A stretch of DNA of 64,000 nt from assembly GCA_922989275.2 (NCBI GenBank), contig OV277864.1, positions 25,121,550 through 25,185,549 of the forward strand, written 5' to 3'. The stretch is from Gari tellinella. Taxonomy: Eukaryota; Mollusca; Bivalvia; Cardiida; Psammobiidae. Positions 22,529 through 33,518 of the stretch are shown here, one piece after another. Made by a program: the position numbers and the translations under genes. Numbering within the stretch: position 1 is the stretch's first letter; each line of letters begins with the position of its first letter. The notes beneath the pieces were generated by a model, which was given only the letters and a program-made list of their open reading frames with translations, was not told where the DNA came from and ran no database searches.

Positions 22529-22741
22529 TAAACCCCTTCACTGTCGTCATCAACTTCAAACAGTTGTCGTCTGCTTCTATTTCTCAAATTTAGAATTTAG
22601 GTATTTTGACTTAAGAAAGATTTTATCGAGTGTCAAACAGTTTGGATCCTGATCAGACGCCGCATTACGCGGCGTCTGATCAAGATCCAAACTGTTTGCA
22701 AATAACCATTGTACTCGGGGATAAGGCAGAGAAGTGGTTAA
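22529..22741. mobile_element. TTAA-A MITE
   Basis: Left taaaccccttcactgtcg, right ggcagagaagtggttaa. Core I at 22634-22698 carries a single arm mismatch (GATCCTGATC vs GATCAAGATC). Typical internal gtcgtctgcttctatttctc. Confidence 0.85.
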
Positions 22742-22873
22742 GCCGAACTTTTCCTATTTTGAAAATTAAAACGGAGGTTGGCCACAGTTTTTACTTTAAA
22801 ATGTATGTGTTTGTCCGAATAAAGCGAGCTTTAGATATCGATATCCAACTGAAGCAATGCGATTATTCTTAAC

Positions 22874-23060
22874 TAAAGCGAGTCTGAATGATCGAGGTCC
22901 GCCTGAATTTGATTGAATTGTGTCTTCTGAAATATTAAAAACTGCTGTGTTTCCTTTAGGAATGTGAATCGTCTGGTCATACGCTATAACGGTGTTGTTT
23001 TTCCCTGAGGAACCAACTGTAATATTGATACAATAAACTCTAGTCGCAGACAAATTGGTC
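22874..23060 (-). CDS. Candidate exon, unknown extracellular-type protein
   Basis: Minus-strand 187-base frame with acceptor ATACTCCAG just upstream and weak donor TTA|GTTAAG. The 62-residue peptide has sequons NLS, NIT, NNT and NIS, one Cys, and hydrophobic alternation. It is on the same strand as the candidate at 15995-16187 and would lie upstream of it; their reading phases do not join directly, so other exons would be needed. No family recognised; may be chance. Confidence 0.25.
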
Positions 23061-23324
23061 TGGAGTATCAAGTTAAGGCATCGAAATTAATGGGGGAAAA
23101 GTAGTTACAGGGCCGTTTTTCAGACAGGATATATTTTAAAACGAGTAGGAAAATTGAATCGAATATTGCAGACAACAACATTGCTAGGGCAACAATAGAT
23201 ATGCTGACAAAAAAGACAGAGACGGTGTCTATATATTTTTTATAAAATAGGGAAAACAGAAACAAGAAAATGACCCTTTGTCGTAGTTTCCAATTCCTCA
23301 TAGGCATGTCTCTTCATGGTTCAA

Positions 23325-23443
23325 GGTTATATAACTTTTGAGTTGAGTCCGAGATCGTTCACAAGTATTTAGTTAGTCAGATTTGAATCCGACATACCAA
23401 ATGATTGAGAATGATCTCAGACTCAACTTAAAGTTTTATAACC
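23325..23443. mobile_element. GAG MITE
   Basis: GGTTATATAACTTTTGAGTT at left pairs with the right-end complement AAGTTTTATAACC; 119 bp. Interior nearly matches 21803-21934 (gattgagaa.ga.ct.agactcaact). Confidence 0.7.
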
Positions 23444-23605
23444 ATGGGATCATATTACTATCGTGTCCTGCAAACGGCTCAATAGTGTCCATCAACCCGA
23501 AAGAAATATGCTTAAAGCAAACTTCAAGAAAACTAGAAATTTCTTTCAACTTTTTACAGCCATGCATATGCACCATAAGAGTAGTTTTTATAGTATAGTA
23601 ATGAC

Positions 23606-23700
23606 AGCAGGCTATAGGTAAAGCAGAGTGCGGTTTAAGGCGCATTCTGCTTTATTTTCAACCTGCTTTATGAGGTCACGTGTTTACAAAACTAAAAGAG
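23606..23700. mobile_element. TTAA-B fragment
   Basis: Core II at 23606-23671 followed by the family's gaggtcacgtgtttacaaaact; outer ends missing. Confidence 0.6.
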
Positions 23701-24015
23701 GTGATCAGTTTTTGCGGTAATAAGCATTACCTCGGTCTTTTGTTTGAAATATCCCATTGTTCTCAAAAGGCGTGTAAGTAACAGTAAAATCATGAGGATT
23801 GTGGCAATGACATCCCATTCTGTTAGAGAGGCCCTGGCATAGATCTACACAGATTCAATGTATTTGGTTTTCAAACCAAACCATCAAAATGAGAAACGAG
23901 CCAAACATAGGACGCTTCACTGATTCATTGCATAGACGTTGAACTGGCGTTTGTGTGGGGTTTTCATTTTTTAACCGACTAGGTGTAACCACCCAGGCTA
24001 GGTCAAGTAAGGTCT

Positions 24016-24268
24016 TTAACCCTTTACCTGATAGCATTGTTTCTAGTATTGAAGATATATGACTACTTAAAGCAGGTTGAAAGTAAAGCAGAATGCGCCC
24101 TAAGGCGCATTCTGCTTTACTTTCAGCCTGCTTTAAGCTATTAACTGCTAGAATAAGCAAAGTATTACATATGACACATATTTATTACGGTATAATTTGG
24201 AACTATTTTCTTCAGCGGATGAATAAAACGAATGTGCTAAAATTCGCTTTTATAAGGGAAAGGGTTAA
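24016..24268. mobile_element. TTAA-B MITE containing triplication breakpoint
   Basis: TTAACCCTTTACCTGATAGC to AAGGGAAAGGGTTAA, 253 bp. Core II 24065-24136. The left boundary of the tandem triplication (24113) falls in the right arm of this palindrome. Confidence 0.9.
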
Positions 24269-24651
24269 GCAACCACTTGTCTGAAATACTAAGACAAAGC
24301 TATGGAGGAATTGGTTAACTTTGGTTCTTTTGAATGCATTCTTTACACGTAGAGGACACTGGCAGACTGGTAATTGGATTGTGTCTTGGTAATTACCATA
24401 CGGGGAATGGTGTAAAACTACTGGTAATTTAGTTGTCGCGTGCGCCATGATTTACGTTAATTAATCATCGTCAGGGTAACATTTTCAACTAATGCCCTAA
24501 GATTAGTAGTTTACATTTGCTGTGATCCAAATAAGCCAAACACAAAAATAAATGCAATCAAGTTTTGGAGCAACACCGAAGTATTTTGGACCTGGGCAGT
24601 GGGCCAGACTTTTACCAATAAAATCATTAATGGTAAACATTCATGCCAATT

Positions 24652-24700
24652 GCAAACAGTTTTGAGCCTGGTCAGACGCCGTTGTCATGAATAAACATCT
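24652..24700. repeat. Core I half palindrome
   Basis: CAAACAGTTTTGAGCCTGGT and cagacgccg left arm; right arm absent. Present in units A and C, removed in unit B by the 709-bp deletion. Confidence 0.55.
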
Positions 24701-24713
24701 CGTTACACGGCTT

Positions 24714-24929
24714 ATAACCTCTGCACTGCCTTGTCGCGAGTAATAGTTATTTTCAATCAGCTCGTCGGATCCTGATCAAACGCCGCGTAACACGGTGTCT
24801 AATCATGATCCAAACGGTTTGAATTCATTACAATATTTTTTAAGCCAAAATACCTAAAATATAAAAATGAGAAAAGAACGCAGACGATCAATGTTTTAAA
24901 TTGATGACGTCATGGAAGTAAAGGGTTAA
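24714..24929. mobile_element. TTAA-A MITE
   Basis: tataacctctgcactgcc to AAGTAAAGGGTTAA. Core I about 24757-24821 with worn outer arms. Perfect TGACGTCA at 24905-24912. Copy at 36239-36454. Confidence 0.75.
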
Positions 24930-25284
24930 ATCGCTAATATTTTATACAGATATATATAATATTATGGTTTGCAAACATATGATGTCTGCAATTATACTCA
25001 GAGTGTGTGCTTCTGCGTTTCTTTCATACAATATCCCCAGAAGGTCGAACCATTTCGATCAGAAAATCAGGCATCTGTATACAAACTATTTGCAGCAGTT
25101 TTTACAAATTTGTGAACGTATCAAAATGAAGGTAAAAAAACATGTTTTCGCCTAAATTCTGTATTTCAGCCATACAGCCAAACAAAACATTAACTGAGAT
25201 GTTACTGTTTTGCCAGCAGACCAAAATGTCATGACAACAACACTTATACATGTATTTTACCAGACAGTTGATCACAAGAAAGAC

Positions 25285-25731
25285 AGTTTCCCATTCGCTG
25301 CCTACGACTACTGCAGCGATTATTTGCAAACAGTTTGGATCCTGCTCAGATGCCGCATTACTCAAACTGTTTGGCACTCATTGCAATATTTCCTAAGTCA
25401 AAATACCTTAACCCATTACCCCATAAATACGCCTTTTTACGCCTTTAATTAATTCCTCTACTGAAGAAAATAGTTCCAATTTATACTGTCACAAATAAAT
25501 ATCATAAGAAATAATTTCTATATTCTAGCAAATAAGAGCTTTAAGCAGGTTGAAAGTAAAGCAGAATGCGCCCTAAGGCGCATTCTGCTTTACTTTCAAC
25601 CTGCTTTAAGAGGTCACATATCTTCAAAACTAGAAACAGGATATGGGGTAATGGGTTAAATCTAAGATAGAAAAACAAAAGCAGACGACAATTCTTTAAA
25701 ATAGATTACGTCAAGGCAGTGAAGGGGTTAA
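25285..25731. mobile_element. TTAA-A MITE interrupted by TTAA-B
   Basis: Left cattcgctgcc, right AAGGCAGTGAAGGGGTTAA. Core I reduced to 47 bp (25327-25373). Removing the insert at 25408-25659 and one TTAA restores the family's internal caaaatacc..aa.tctaa run. The CRE-like site is mutated here (TTACGTCA, 25706-25713) but intact in units B and C. Confidence 0.8.
25408..25659. mobile_element. TTAA-B MITE nested in TTAA-A
   Basis: TTAACCCATTACCCCATAAA to GGGGTAATGGGTTAA. Core II 25539-25610 nearly perfect. Clean TTAA duplication. Confidence 0.9.
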
Positions 25732-25837
25732 GACCACAGAAGGTCAGACGGACTAACAAATGTTACTTTCAACACCTCTTACACGGTTATTCAATCCGTC
25801 GTGTATTTAGCGGCCACTCGTTGAAATAGCAAGTTTT

Positions 25838-25940
25838 CAGGGCTACCATTTCTCCGGATTTCTTGCTTAAGCAATCGCGCCTGAAAAATAGAAAACTCGA
25901 AAATCTTAGGAGTTTTCATGATTAGCTTATGGCAGCCTTG
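25838..25940. mobile_element. GCT MITE without core II
   Basis: CAGGGCTACCATTTCTCCGG to TTATGGCAGCCTTG, 103 bp. Where 50855-51044 has core II, this copy has only ttgCTTAAGcaa, as if the palindrome had collapsed to its outermost six bases. Confidence 0.75.
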
Positions 25941-26000
25941 AATATTGAATCCAAACTTGTTTTCCAGTCCTAATAGATCTATTTATATGTGAAAGTGTGG

Positions 26001-26252
26001 TTAACCCATTACCAGATAGCCTGTTTCTAGTTTTGAAAATAGGTGACTACTTAAAACAGGTTGAAAGTAAAGCAGAATGCGCCTTATGGCGCATTCTGCT
26101 TTACTTTCAGCCTGCTTTAAGCTATTACCTGCTAGAATAAGGAAATTATTAAATATAACACATATTCATTACGGTATAATTTGGAACTATTTTTTTCAGC
26201 GGATGAATAAAATGCATGTGCTATAAGCCGCTTCTATAAGGGAAAGGGTTAA
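26001..26252. mobile_element. TTAA-B MITE
   Basis: TTAACCCATTACCAGATAGC to AAGGGAAAGGGTTAA. Core II 26050-26121. Confidence 0.9.
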
Positions 26253-26309
26253 AGTCAGCTCTGACTGTATTTAATTTGAAATAAAACAGAGAAATAGCAT
26301 GTAGTTACA

Positions 26310-26749
26310 TTTGAACAGACATTATTTCCCAATAGACGCGTGCGTGCTAAAACTATCTATTTTCATGGCAAACAGGTTGGAGCCAGATCAGATGCGAGAT
26401 AAGCCGGTGTCTCATCTGTATCAAAACTATTTGCCATTCAGATTATAAAACACTCCTCAGCATTTTCAATAGCCATTCATTCACTGCCTTAATTTCAATG
26501 TGTTTGTGTTTCGTTTAACCCATCTATACCCAGCGGATTGTTCCATGTTAATATATTTGATGCGTCCAATTTTTTTTATCAAAGGGATGCCTGGTCAACA
26601 TTTTCATTTTCATATTATTTTATATTGAAATTCCTATTAGCAAACAGTGTAGACTCTGATCAGAGTCTACACTGTTTGCCTATGTCCCATATATATGGGA
26701 TCGTGGGCACAAATGGGTTCAACGAGAAAGAGTAATGCCTTCTCTACTA
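26310..26749. mobile_element. Worn TA-A MITE hosting TTAA-D
   Basis: cattatttcccaatagacgc, core I at 26369-26433 (GATGCGAGATAAGCCGG centre), then gtgtttgtgtttcgt and, after the insert, cgagaaagagtaatgccttc. The insert lies in the family's conserved GTTTAAAC. Confidence 0.7.
26515..26722. mobile_element. TTAA-D MITE with perfect 38-bp palindrome
   Basis: TTAACCCATCTATACCCAGC to acaaatgggttcaa (right TTAA decayed). Centre 26641-26678 is a perfect palindrome whose arm is CAAACAGTGTAGACTCTGA, a short core I. Confidence 0.75.
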
Positions 26750-26820
26750 CAACAGCGAGCTGCTTATTGTAGAAAGAATAATTGCCAAAATGTTCAAGAA
26801 CGTTTTTTTCAGTGTTTGTT

Positions 26821-27072
26821 TTAACTCATTGAGCCCTAGTGACGAATATATGCGTCTTTTACCGAATATGTACCTGTGAAGAGTACGCTTGTCCTATGCA
26901 AACAGTAAAGTCCCTGATCAGAGGGCTCCTGCAGGAGCCCTCTGATCAGGGACTTCACTGTTTGTCATTTTGCAATTTATTACAAAAAAACAACCCTAAA
27001 TAGTCTAAAATGGACCAGCCTTTATTGCAAACTGGAATTTTCCATTAGAAGTTCCAGGGGATAATGAGTTAA
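26821..27072. mobile_element. TTAA-C MITE, intact
   Basis: TTAACTCATTGAGCCCTAGT to GGATAATGAGTTAA, 252 bp. Core I variant at 26899-26964 with one arm mismatch (AGTCCCTGATCAGAGGGCTC). Confidence 0.9.
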
Positions 27073-27910
27073 AGGTTTAACGGTCGAGTTCCCTATTCGG
27101 TGTGTGCGTTATTCTACTGTTAATCAGTCTACTGAAGATCCACAGCACACATGTAGCTTAAATCTTCTTCTTTAGTACAGTAACATTTGGGACTAACAGG
27201 CTAATGTTAACAAAACTTAAATTGTCGTTTTTAGGGAAAGAGGAGTGAGAAAGGATGGGGAAGTTTGTTTTTATGACAGAAGTAAACTTGAAACTATGTA
27301 TGGTTTCATTTGGGAATTATTTTTTAATCTATTAAGGTTTATTTAGTACGAATAACCAATATACAAAAGGCAAAACTATGAAAACTATGTACGTATTATA
27401 GAACAACATACTTAAAAACAGTGAAGTGAAAAATTAGGCCATCCGGGGATTTAATGTCAAATGGAACTTTTTAGAATGAGGATAATTCCACTTTATATAG
27501 TAAATATTATTCACTTAAGTAAATATAGTCCATATTAAGGTTTGTACAATATTCTACAACATGCCAAACAGTGAAGACCCTGGTCAAAGGACTCTTATTG
27601 AGGAATCCTCTCAGCTGGATCTACATTGTTAGTAAAGAACAAGTTAACTTTTTACACTGTCGGTAAATGACACATGTATACGGGTAACTTAGAGGTCATG
27701 TTTAGTTTTATGTCTTTCAACGCCACATTACCGTATGTTTAGAATATAGTTTTTTTCTCAAATCTAGATTGCCGTTTAGACTAAAGAAACTCTAACACGG
27801 TGGTTATGCGAATGGTAGCATTAACAGACAGAAAAATTTAATGTTCGTGAAATTGCTACATTGAAAGAGAAAGATTTTTTGCAAGACCAGCGCTGAGACC
27901 ACGATTTGCA
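27073..27910. other. No gene; one decayed TTAA-C core
   Basis: A worn palindrome at 27565-27630 (aaacagtgaagaccctggtc). The remainder shows no recognised feature. Confidence 0.45.
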
Positions 27911-28110
27911 TACCACCTTGACTGTCTAACCAATATTTTCAAACAGTTTGGAACCTGATCAGACACCGCGGTGTCTGATCAGGATCCAAACTGTTTGACA
28001 TTGATTTCATACTTTCTCAAGCCAAAAATAACTAATATCAAATAAATTAGCAATACAAGCAGACGACAATTGTTGAAATAATATGACGTCATGACAGTGA
28101 TTTAGGTTAA
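27911..28110. mobile_element. TTAA-A MITE
   Basis: Core I 27940-27998, six bases shorter than standard at the centre (ACACCGCGGTGT). TGACGTCA at 28084-28091, right end aggttaa. Confidence 0.75.
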
Positions 28111-28357
28111 ACCTGCATGAGCGCATGTATGCCTCTGGCGAATTTGTGATAACTGTTTTGTTCTCAAAGTAACTGCAGATTAATTAACCCCGAAGTTCGC
28201 CGCAGACGTCAGCTATTGCAGACAATTACATAGCTTGCCGAAGCCTGACATGTTTTATGGCTTCAACTGTTAGTAAACAAGGGAGATTTCGTCTGTTAAC
28301 TGTGATGTCTGCAGCTAGTCTTATAGTTGGTTAATGTCTGACTGCATTTCAGATGGA

Positions 28358-29983
28358 CAGTACTCCCTCCCTACAACGACCCTCCCAACAATGACTCCTT
28401 CCTAACAACGACCCTACCAACAACGACTCCCTCCCTACAACGGCCCTCCCAACATCGACTCACTCCCTACAACGACCCTCCAAACAACGACCCTCCTTAC
28501 AATGACCCTCAACAACGACTCCTTCCTAACAACGACCCTCCCAACAACGACTCCCTCCCTACAACGACCTTCCCAACAATGACTCCTTCCTTACAACGAC
28601 CCTACCAACAACGACTCCCTCCCTACAACGGCCCTCCCAACATCGACTCACTCCCTACAACGACTCTCCAAACAACGACCCTCCTTACAATGACCCTCAA
28701 CAACGACTCCTTCCTAACAACGACCCTCCCAACAACGACACCCTCCCTACAACGACCTTCCCAACAATGACTCCTTCCTTACAACGACCCTACCAACAAC
28801 GACTCTCTCCCTACAACGGCCCTCCCAACATAGACTCTCTCCCTACAACGACCCTCCAAACAACGACCCCTCCTTACAATGACCCTCAACAACGACTCCT
28901 TCCTAACAACGACCATCCCAACTACGACTCCCTCATTACAACGACCCTACCAACAATGACACCTTCCTAACAACGACCCTACCAACAACGACTCTCTCCC
29001 TACAACGGCCCTCCAAACATCGACTCACTCCCTACAACGACCCTCCAAACAACGACCCCTCCATACAATGACCCTCAACAACGACTCCTTCCTAACAACG
29101 ACCCTCCCAACATCGACTCCCTCCCTACAACGACCCTCCCAACAATGACTCCTTCCTAACAACGACCCTACCAACAACGACTCTCTCCCTACAACGGCCC
29201 TCCCAACATCGACTCACTCCCTACAACGACCCTCCAAACAACGACCCCTCCTTACAATGACCCTCAACAACGACTCCTTCCTAACAACGACCCTCCCAAC
29301 AACGACTCCCTCCTTACAACGACCCTACCAACAATGACTCCTTCCTAACAACGACCCTACCAACAACGACTCCCTCCCTACAACGGCCCTCCCAACATCG
29401 ACTTACTCCCTACAACGACCCTCCAAACAACGACCCTACCAACAACGACTCCCTCCCTACAACGGCCCTCCCAATATCGACTCACTCCCTACAACGACCC
29501 TCCAAACAACGACCCCTCCTTACACTGACCCTCAACAACGACTCCTTCCTAACAACGACCCTCCCAACAACGATTCCCTCCTTACAACGACCCTACCAAC
29601 AATGACTCCCTCCTTACAACGACCCTACCAACAACGATTTCCTCCTAACAACGACCCTCCCAACAACGACTCCCTTCTAACAATGAACCCTGCCGCAGTT
29701 TCATAAACAGAACAATTATGACTTACGTTTTAATGCTGCAATATCGTATGCTTAAAGTTGTCGTCTTTACATATAAGTGGACATTTTGATAGAATAAATA
29801 TAATAACGATTGACGAACAGCTTGAATCCAGATCAGTTGCCGCGAAACGCGGCGTATGATCTGGATTCAAGTTGTTTGCAAATGTAAGCCAAGTCTTAAT
29901 TTGCCCTCTCTATAACGACGCCCTCCGAACAACACACACACTATGTGTCTCCCATTAGGTGTCGTTGTAGAGAGGGAGAACTG
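28358..29983. mobile_element. TA-B MITE expanded by internal minisatellite
   Basis: Left cagtactccctccctacaac, right GTAGAGAGGGAGAACTG followed by TA. After the array comes family sequence ccgcagtttc, aacagaacaattatga, and core I at 29815-29878. The element is about 1.6 kb instead of about 330 bp. Confidence 0.85.
28361..29690 (+). repeat. Minisatellite with 188-bp higher-order unit
   Basis: Monomers of 30-32 bp (type CCCTCCCAACAACGACT + CCCTCCCTACAACGA) differ from one another. A six-monomer block of 188-189 bp repeats: its marker ACAACGGCCCTCC recurs at 28437, 28625, 28813, 29002, 29191, 29380, then 29459 after a partial unit. The open frames across it (repeats like SLQRP, TTTLQ) follow from the repeat and are not credible proteins. 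Confidence 0.92.
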
Positions 29984-30045
29984 TACCACCATAGTGCTAA
30001 ATAGCTGTATATGTATCTAGATAAGACTCACTACTAAGCATGTTA

Positions 30046-30229
30046 CAGCGGAGAAGATGTTATTTTTCCCTGTTTAAACGCAAATTAAACGCAAACGCAA
30101 TGCAGAAAAATGTAGAAAATGTATTTATTTTTTAAGAATTTATTTTTAACACGTTGGAGTCTGATCTAGCTCCAAACTGTTTGAAACAGACAGAATAGTT
30201 TAAGCATAACCGCGTTTGTTGAGAAATAA
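30046..30229. mobile_element. TA-A MITE truncated at unit junction
   Basis: CAGCGGAGAAGATGTTATTT left end after TA. Only a right arm of core I is seen (about 30151-30183). The last ~14 bases of the element are missing because unit B begins; unit C's copy is complete to 41768. Confidence 0.85.
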
Positions 30230-30815
30230 TGCTTTACTTTCAGCCTGCTTTAAGCTATTAACTGCTAGAATAAGCAAAGTATTACATATGACACATATTT
30301 ATTACGGTATAATTTGGAACTATTTTCTTCAGCGGATGAATAAAACGAATGTGCTAAAATTCGCTTTTATAAGGGAAAGGGTTAAGCAACCACTTGTCTG
30401 AAATACTAAGACAAAGCTATGGAGGAATTGGTTAACTTTGGTTCTTTTGAATGCATTCTTTACACGTAGAGGACACTGGCATCTGTATACAAACTATTTG
30501 CAGCAGTTTTTACAAATTTGTGAACGTATCAAAATGAAGGTAAAAAAACATGTTTTCGCCTAAATTCTGTATTTCAGCCATACAGCCAAACAAAACATTA
30601 ACTGAGATGTTACTGTTTTGCCAGCAGACCAAAATGTCATGACAACAACACTTATACATGTATTTTACCAGACAGTTGATCACAAGAAAGACAGTTTCCC
30701 ATTCGCTGCCTACGACTACTGCAGCGATTATTTGCAAACAGTTTGGATCCTGCTCAGATGCCGCATTACTCAAACTGTTTGGCACTCATTGCAATATTTC
30801 CTAAGTCAAAATACC

Positions 30816-31067
30816 TTAACCCATTACCCCATAAATACGCCTTTTTACGCCTTTAATTAATTCCTCTACTGAAGAAAATAGTTCCAATTTATACTGTCAC
30901 AAATAAATATCATAAGAAATAATTTCTATATTCTAGCAAATAAGAGCTTTAAGCAGGTTGAAAGTAAAGCAGAATGCGCCCTAAGGCGCATTCTGCTTTA
31001 CTTTTAACCTGCTTTAAGAGGTCACATATCTTCAAAACTAGAAACAGGATATGGGGTAATGGGTTAA
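30816..31067. mobile_element. TTAA-B in TTAA-A, unit B copy
   Basis: Equivalent of 25408-25659. The host TTAA-A ends at 31139 and here has an intact TGACGTCA at 31114-31121. Confidence 0.9.
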
Positions 31068-31245
31068 ATCTAAGATAGAAAAACAAAAGCAGACGACAAT
31101 TCTTTAAAATAGATGACGTCAAGGCAGTGAAGGGGTTAAGACCACAGAAGGTCAGACGGACTAACAAATGTTACTTTCAACACCTCTTACACGGTTATTC
31201 AATCCGTCGTGTATTTAGCGGCCACTCGTTGAAATAGCAAGTTTT

Positions 31246-31348
31246 CAGGGCTACCATTTCTCCGGATTTCTTGCTTAAGCAATCGCGCCTGAAAAATAGA
31301 AAACTCGAAAATCTTAGGAGTTTTCATGATTAGCTTATGGCAGCCTTG
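31246..31348. mobile_element. GCT MITE, unit B copy
   Basis: Equivalent of 25838-25940. Confidence 0.75.
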
Positions 31349-31408
31349 AATATTGAATCCAAACTTGTTTTCCAGTCCTAATAGATCTATTTATATGTGA
31401 AAGTGTGG

Positions 31409-31660
31409 TTAACCCATTACCAGATAGCCTGTTTCTAGTTTTGAAAATAGGTGACTACTTAAAACAGGTTGAAAGTAAAGCAGAATGCGCCTTATGGCGC
31501 ATTCTGCTTTACTTTCAGCCTGCTTTAAGCTATTACCTGCTAGAATAAGGAAATTATTAAATATAACACATATTCATTACGGTATAATTTGGAACTATTT
31601 TTTTCAGCGGATGAATAAAATGCATGTGCTATAAGCCGCTTCTATAAGGGAAAGGGTTAA
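31409..31660. mobile_element. TTAA-B MITE, unit B copy
   Basis: Equivalent of 26001-26252. Confidence 0.9.
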
Positions 31661-31717
31661 AGTCAGCTCTGACTGTATTTAATTTGAAATAAAACAGAGA
31701 AATAGCATGTAGTTACA

Positions 31718-32157
31718 TTTGAACAGACATTATTTCCCAATAGACGCGTGCGTGCTAAAACTATCTATTTTCATGGCAAACAGGTTGGAGCCAGATCAGA
31801 TGCGAGATAAGCCGGTGTCTCATCTGTATCAAAACTATTTGCCATTCAGATTATAAAACACTCCTCAGCATTTTCAATAGCCATTCATTCACTGCCTTAA
31901 TTTCAATGTGTTTGTGTTTCGTTTAACCCATCTATACCCAGCGGATTGTTCCATGTTAATATATTTGATGCGTCCAATTTTTTTTATCAAAGGGATGCCT
32001 GGTCAACATTTTCATTTTCATATTATTTTATATTGAAATTCCTATTAGCAAACAGTGTAGACTCTGATCAGAGTCTACACTGTTTGCCTATGTCCCATAT
32101 ATATGGGATCGTGGGCACAAATGGGTTCAACGAGAAAGAGTAATGCCTTCTCTACTA
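31718..32157. mobile_element. TA-A with TTAA-D, unit B copy
   Basis: Equivalent of 26310-26749; the TTAA-D insert is 31923-32130 with its perfect palindrome at 32049-32086. Confidence 0.75.
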
Positions 32158-32228
32158 CAACAGCGAGCTGCTTATTGTAGAAAGAATAATTGCCAAAATG
32201 TTCAAGAACGTTTTTTTCAGTGTTTGTT

Positions 32229-32480
32229 TTAACTCATTGAGCCCTAGTGACGAATATATGCGTCTTTTACCGAATATGTACCTGTGAAGAGTACGCTTGT
32301 CCTATGCAAACAGTAAAGTCCCTGATCAGAGGGCTCCTGCAGGAGCCCTCTGATCAGGGACTTCACTGTTTGTCATTTTGCAATTTATTACAAAAAAACA
32401 ACCCTAAATAGTCTAAAATGGACCAGCCTTTATTGCAAACTGGAATTTTCCATTAGAAGTTCCAGGGGATAATGAGTTAA
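32229..32480. mobile_element. TTAA-C MITE, unit B copy
   Basis: Equivalent of 26821-27072. Confidence 0.9.
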
Positions 32481-33318
32481 AGGTTTAACGGTCGAGTTCC
32501 CTATTCGGTGTGTGCGTTATTCTACTGTTAATCAGTCTACTGAAGATCCACAGCACACATGTAGCTTAAATCTTCTTCTTTAGTACAGTAACATTTGGGA
32601 CTAACAGGCTAATGTTAACAAAACTTAAATTGTCGTTTTTAGGGAAAGAGGAGTGAGAAAGGATGGGGAAGTTTGTTTTTATGACAGAAGTAAACTTGAA
32701 ACTATGTATGGTTTCATTTGGGAATTATTTTTTAATCTATTAAGGTTTATTTAGTACGAATAACCAATATACAAAAGGCAAAACTATGAAAACTATGTAC
32801 GTATTATAGAACAACATACTTAAAAACAGTGAAGTGAAAAATTAGGCCATCCGGGGATTTAATGTCAAATGGAACTTTTTAGAATGAGGATAATTCCACT
32901 TTATATAGTAAATATTATTCACTTAAGTAAATATAGTCCATATTAAGGTTTGTACAATATTCTACAACATGCCAAACAGTGAAGACCCTGGTCAAAGGAC
33001 TCTTATTGAGGAATCCTCTCAGCTGGATCTACATTGTTAGTAAAGAACAAGTTAACTTTTTACACTGTCGGTAAATGACACATGTATACGGGTAACTTAG
33101 AGGTCATGTTTAGTTTTATGTCTTTCAACGCCACATTACCGTATGTTTAGAATATAGTTTTTTTCTCAAATCTAGATTGCCGTTTAGACTAAAGAAACTC
33201 TAACACGGTGGTTATGCGAATGGTAGCATTAACAGACAGAAAAATTTAATGTTCGTGAAATTGCTACATTGAAAGAGAAAGATTTTTTGCAAGACCAGCG
33301 CTGAGACCACGATTTGCA

Positions 33319-33518
33319 TACCACCTTGACTGTCTAACCAATATTTTCAAACAGTTTGGAACCTGATCAGACACCGCGGTGTCTGATCAGGATCCAAACT
33401 GTTTGACATTGATTTCATACTTTCTCAAGCCAAAAATAACTAATATCAAATAAATTAGCAATACAAGCAGACGACAATTGTTGAAATAATATGACGTCAT
33501 GACAGTGATTTAGGTTAA
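33319..33518. mobile_element. TTAA-A MITE, unit B copy
   Basis: Equivalent of 27911-28110; TGACGTCA at 33492-33499. Confidence 0.75.

Larger units (their letters stand above)
24113..30229 (+). repeat. Tandem triplication, unit A (6117 bp)
   Basis: Starts tgctttactttcagcctgct inside a TTAA-B core and ends at gttgagaaataa in a truncated TA-A; at 30230 the same start recurs. It contains TTAA-A 24714-24929, TTAA-A/B nest 25285-25731, GCT 25838-25940, TTAA-B 26001-26252, TA-A/TTAA-D nest 26310-26749, TTAA-C 26821-27072, TTAA-A 27911-28110, and TA-B with minisatellite 28358-29983. No gene was recognised. Units are nearly identical by eye, so the event is recent or an assembly duplication. Confidence 0.92.

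Noticed and set aside
23068..23307. Hydrophobic minus-strand frame as a membrane protein
   Set aside because: AT-rich sequence gives hydrophobic residues by chance; no partner exon signals beyond the weak candidate next to it.
24093..24284. Conserved small protein seen at 24093-24284, 30216-30401, 35624-35809 and 21092-21340
   Set aside because: All lie in TTAA-B MITEs; similarity is explained by the transposon and the tandem triplication.
28579..28970. Proline/threonine/glutamine-rich repeat proteins over the minisatellite
   Set aside because: Frames are opened by a CT/CA-rich tandem repeat lacking stop codons; they are fragmented and show no coding constraint.
28361..29690. CRISPR-like array
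   Set aside because: Monomers are contiguous and mutually similar with no unique spacers, and the genome is eukaryotic.
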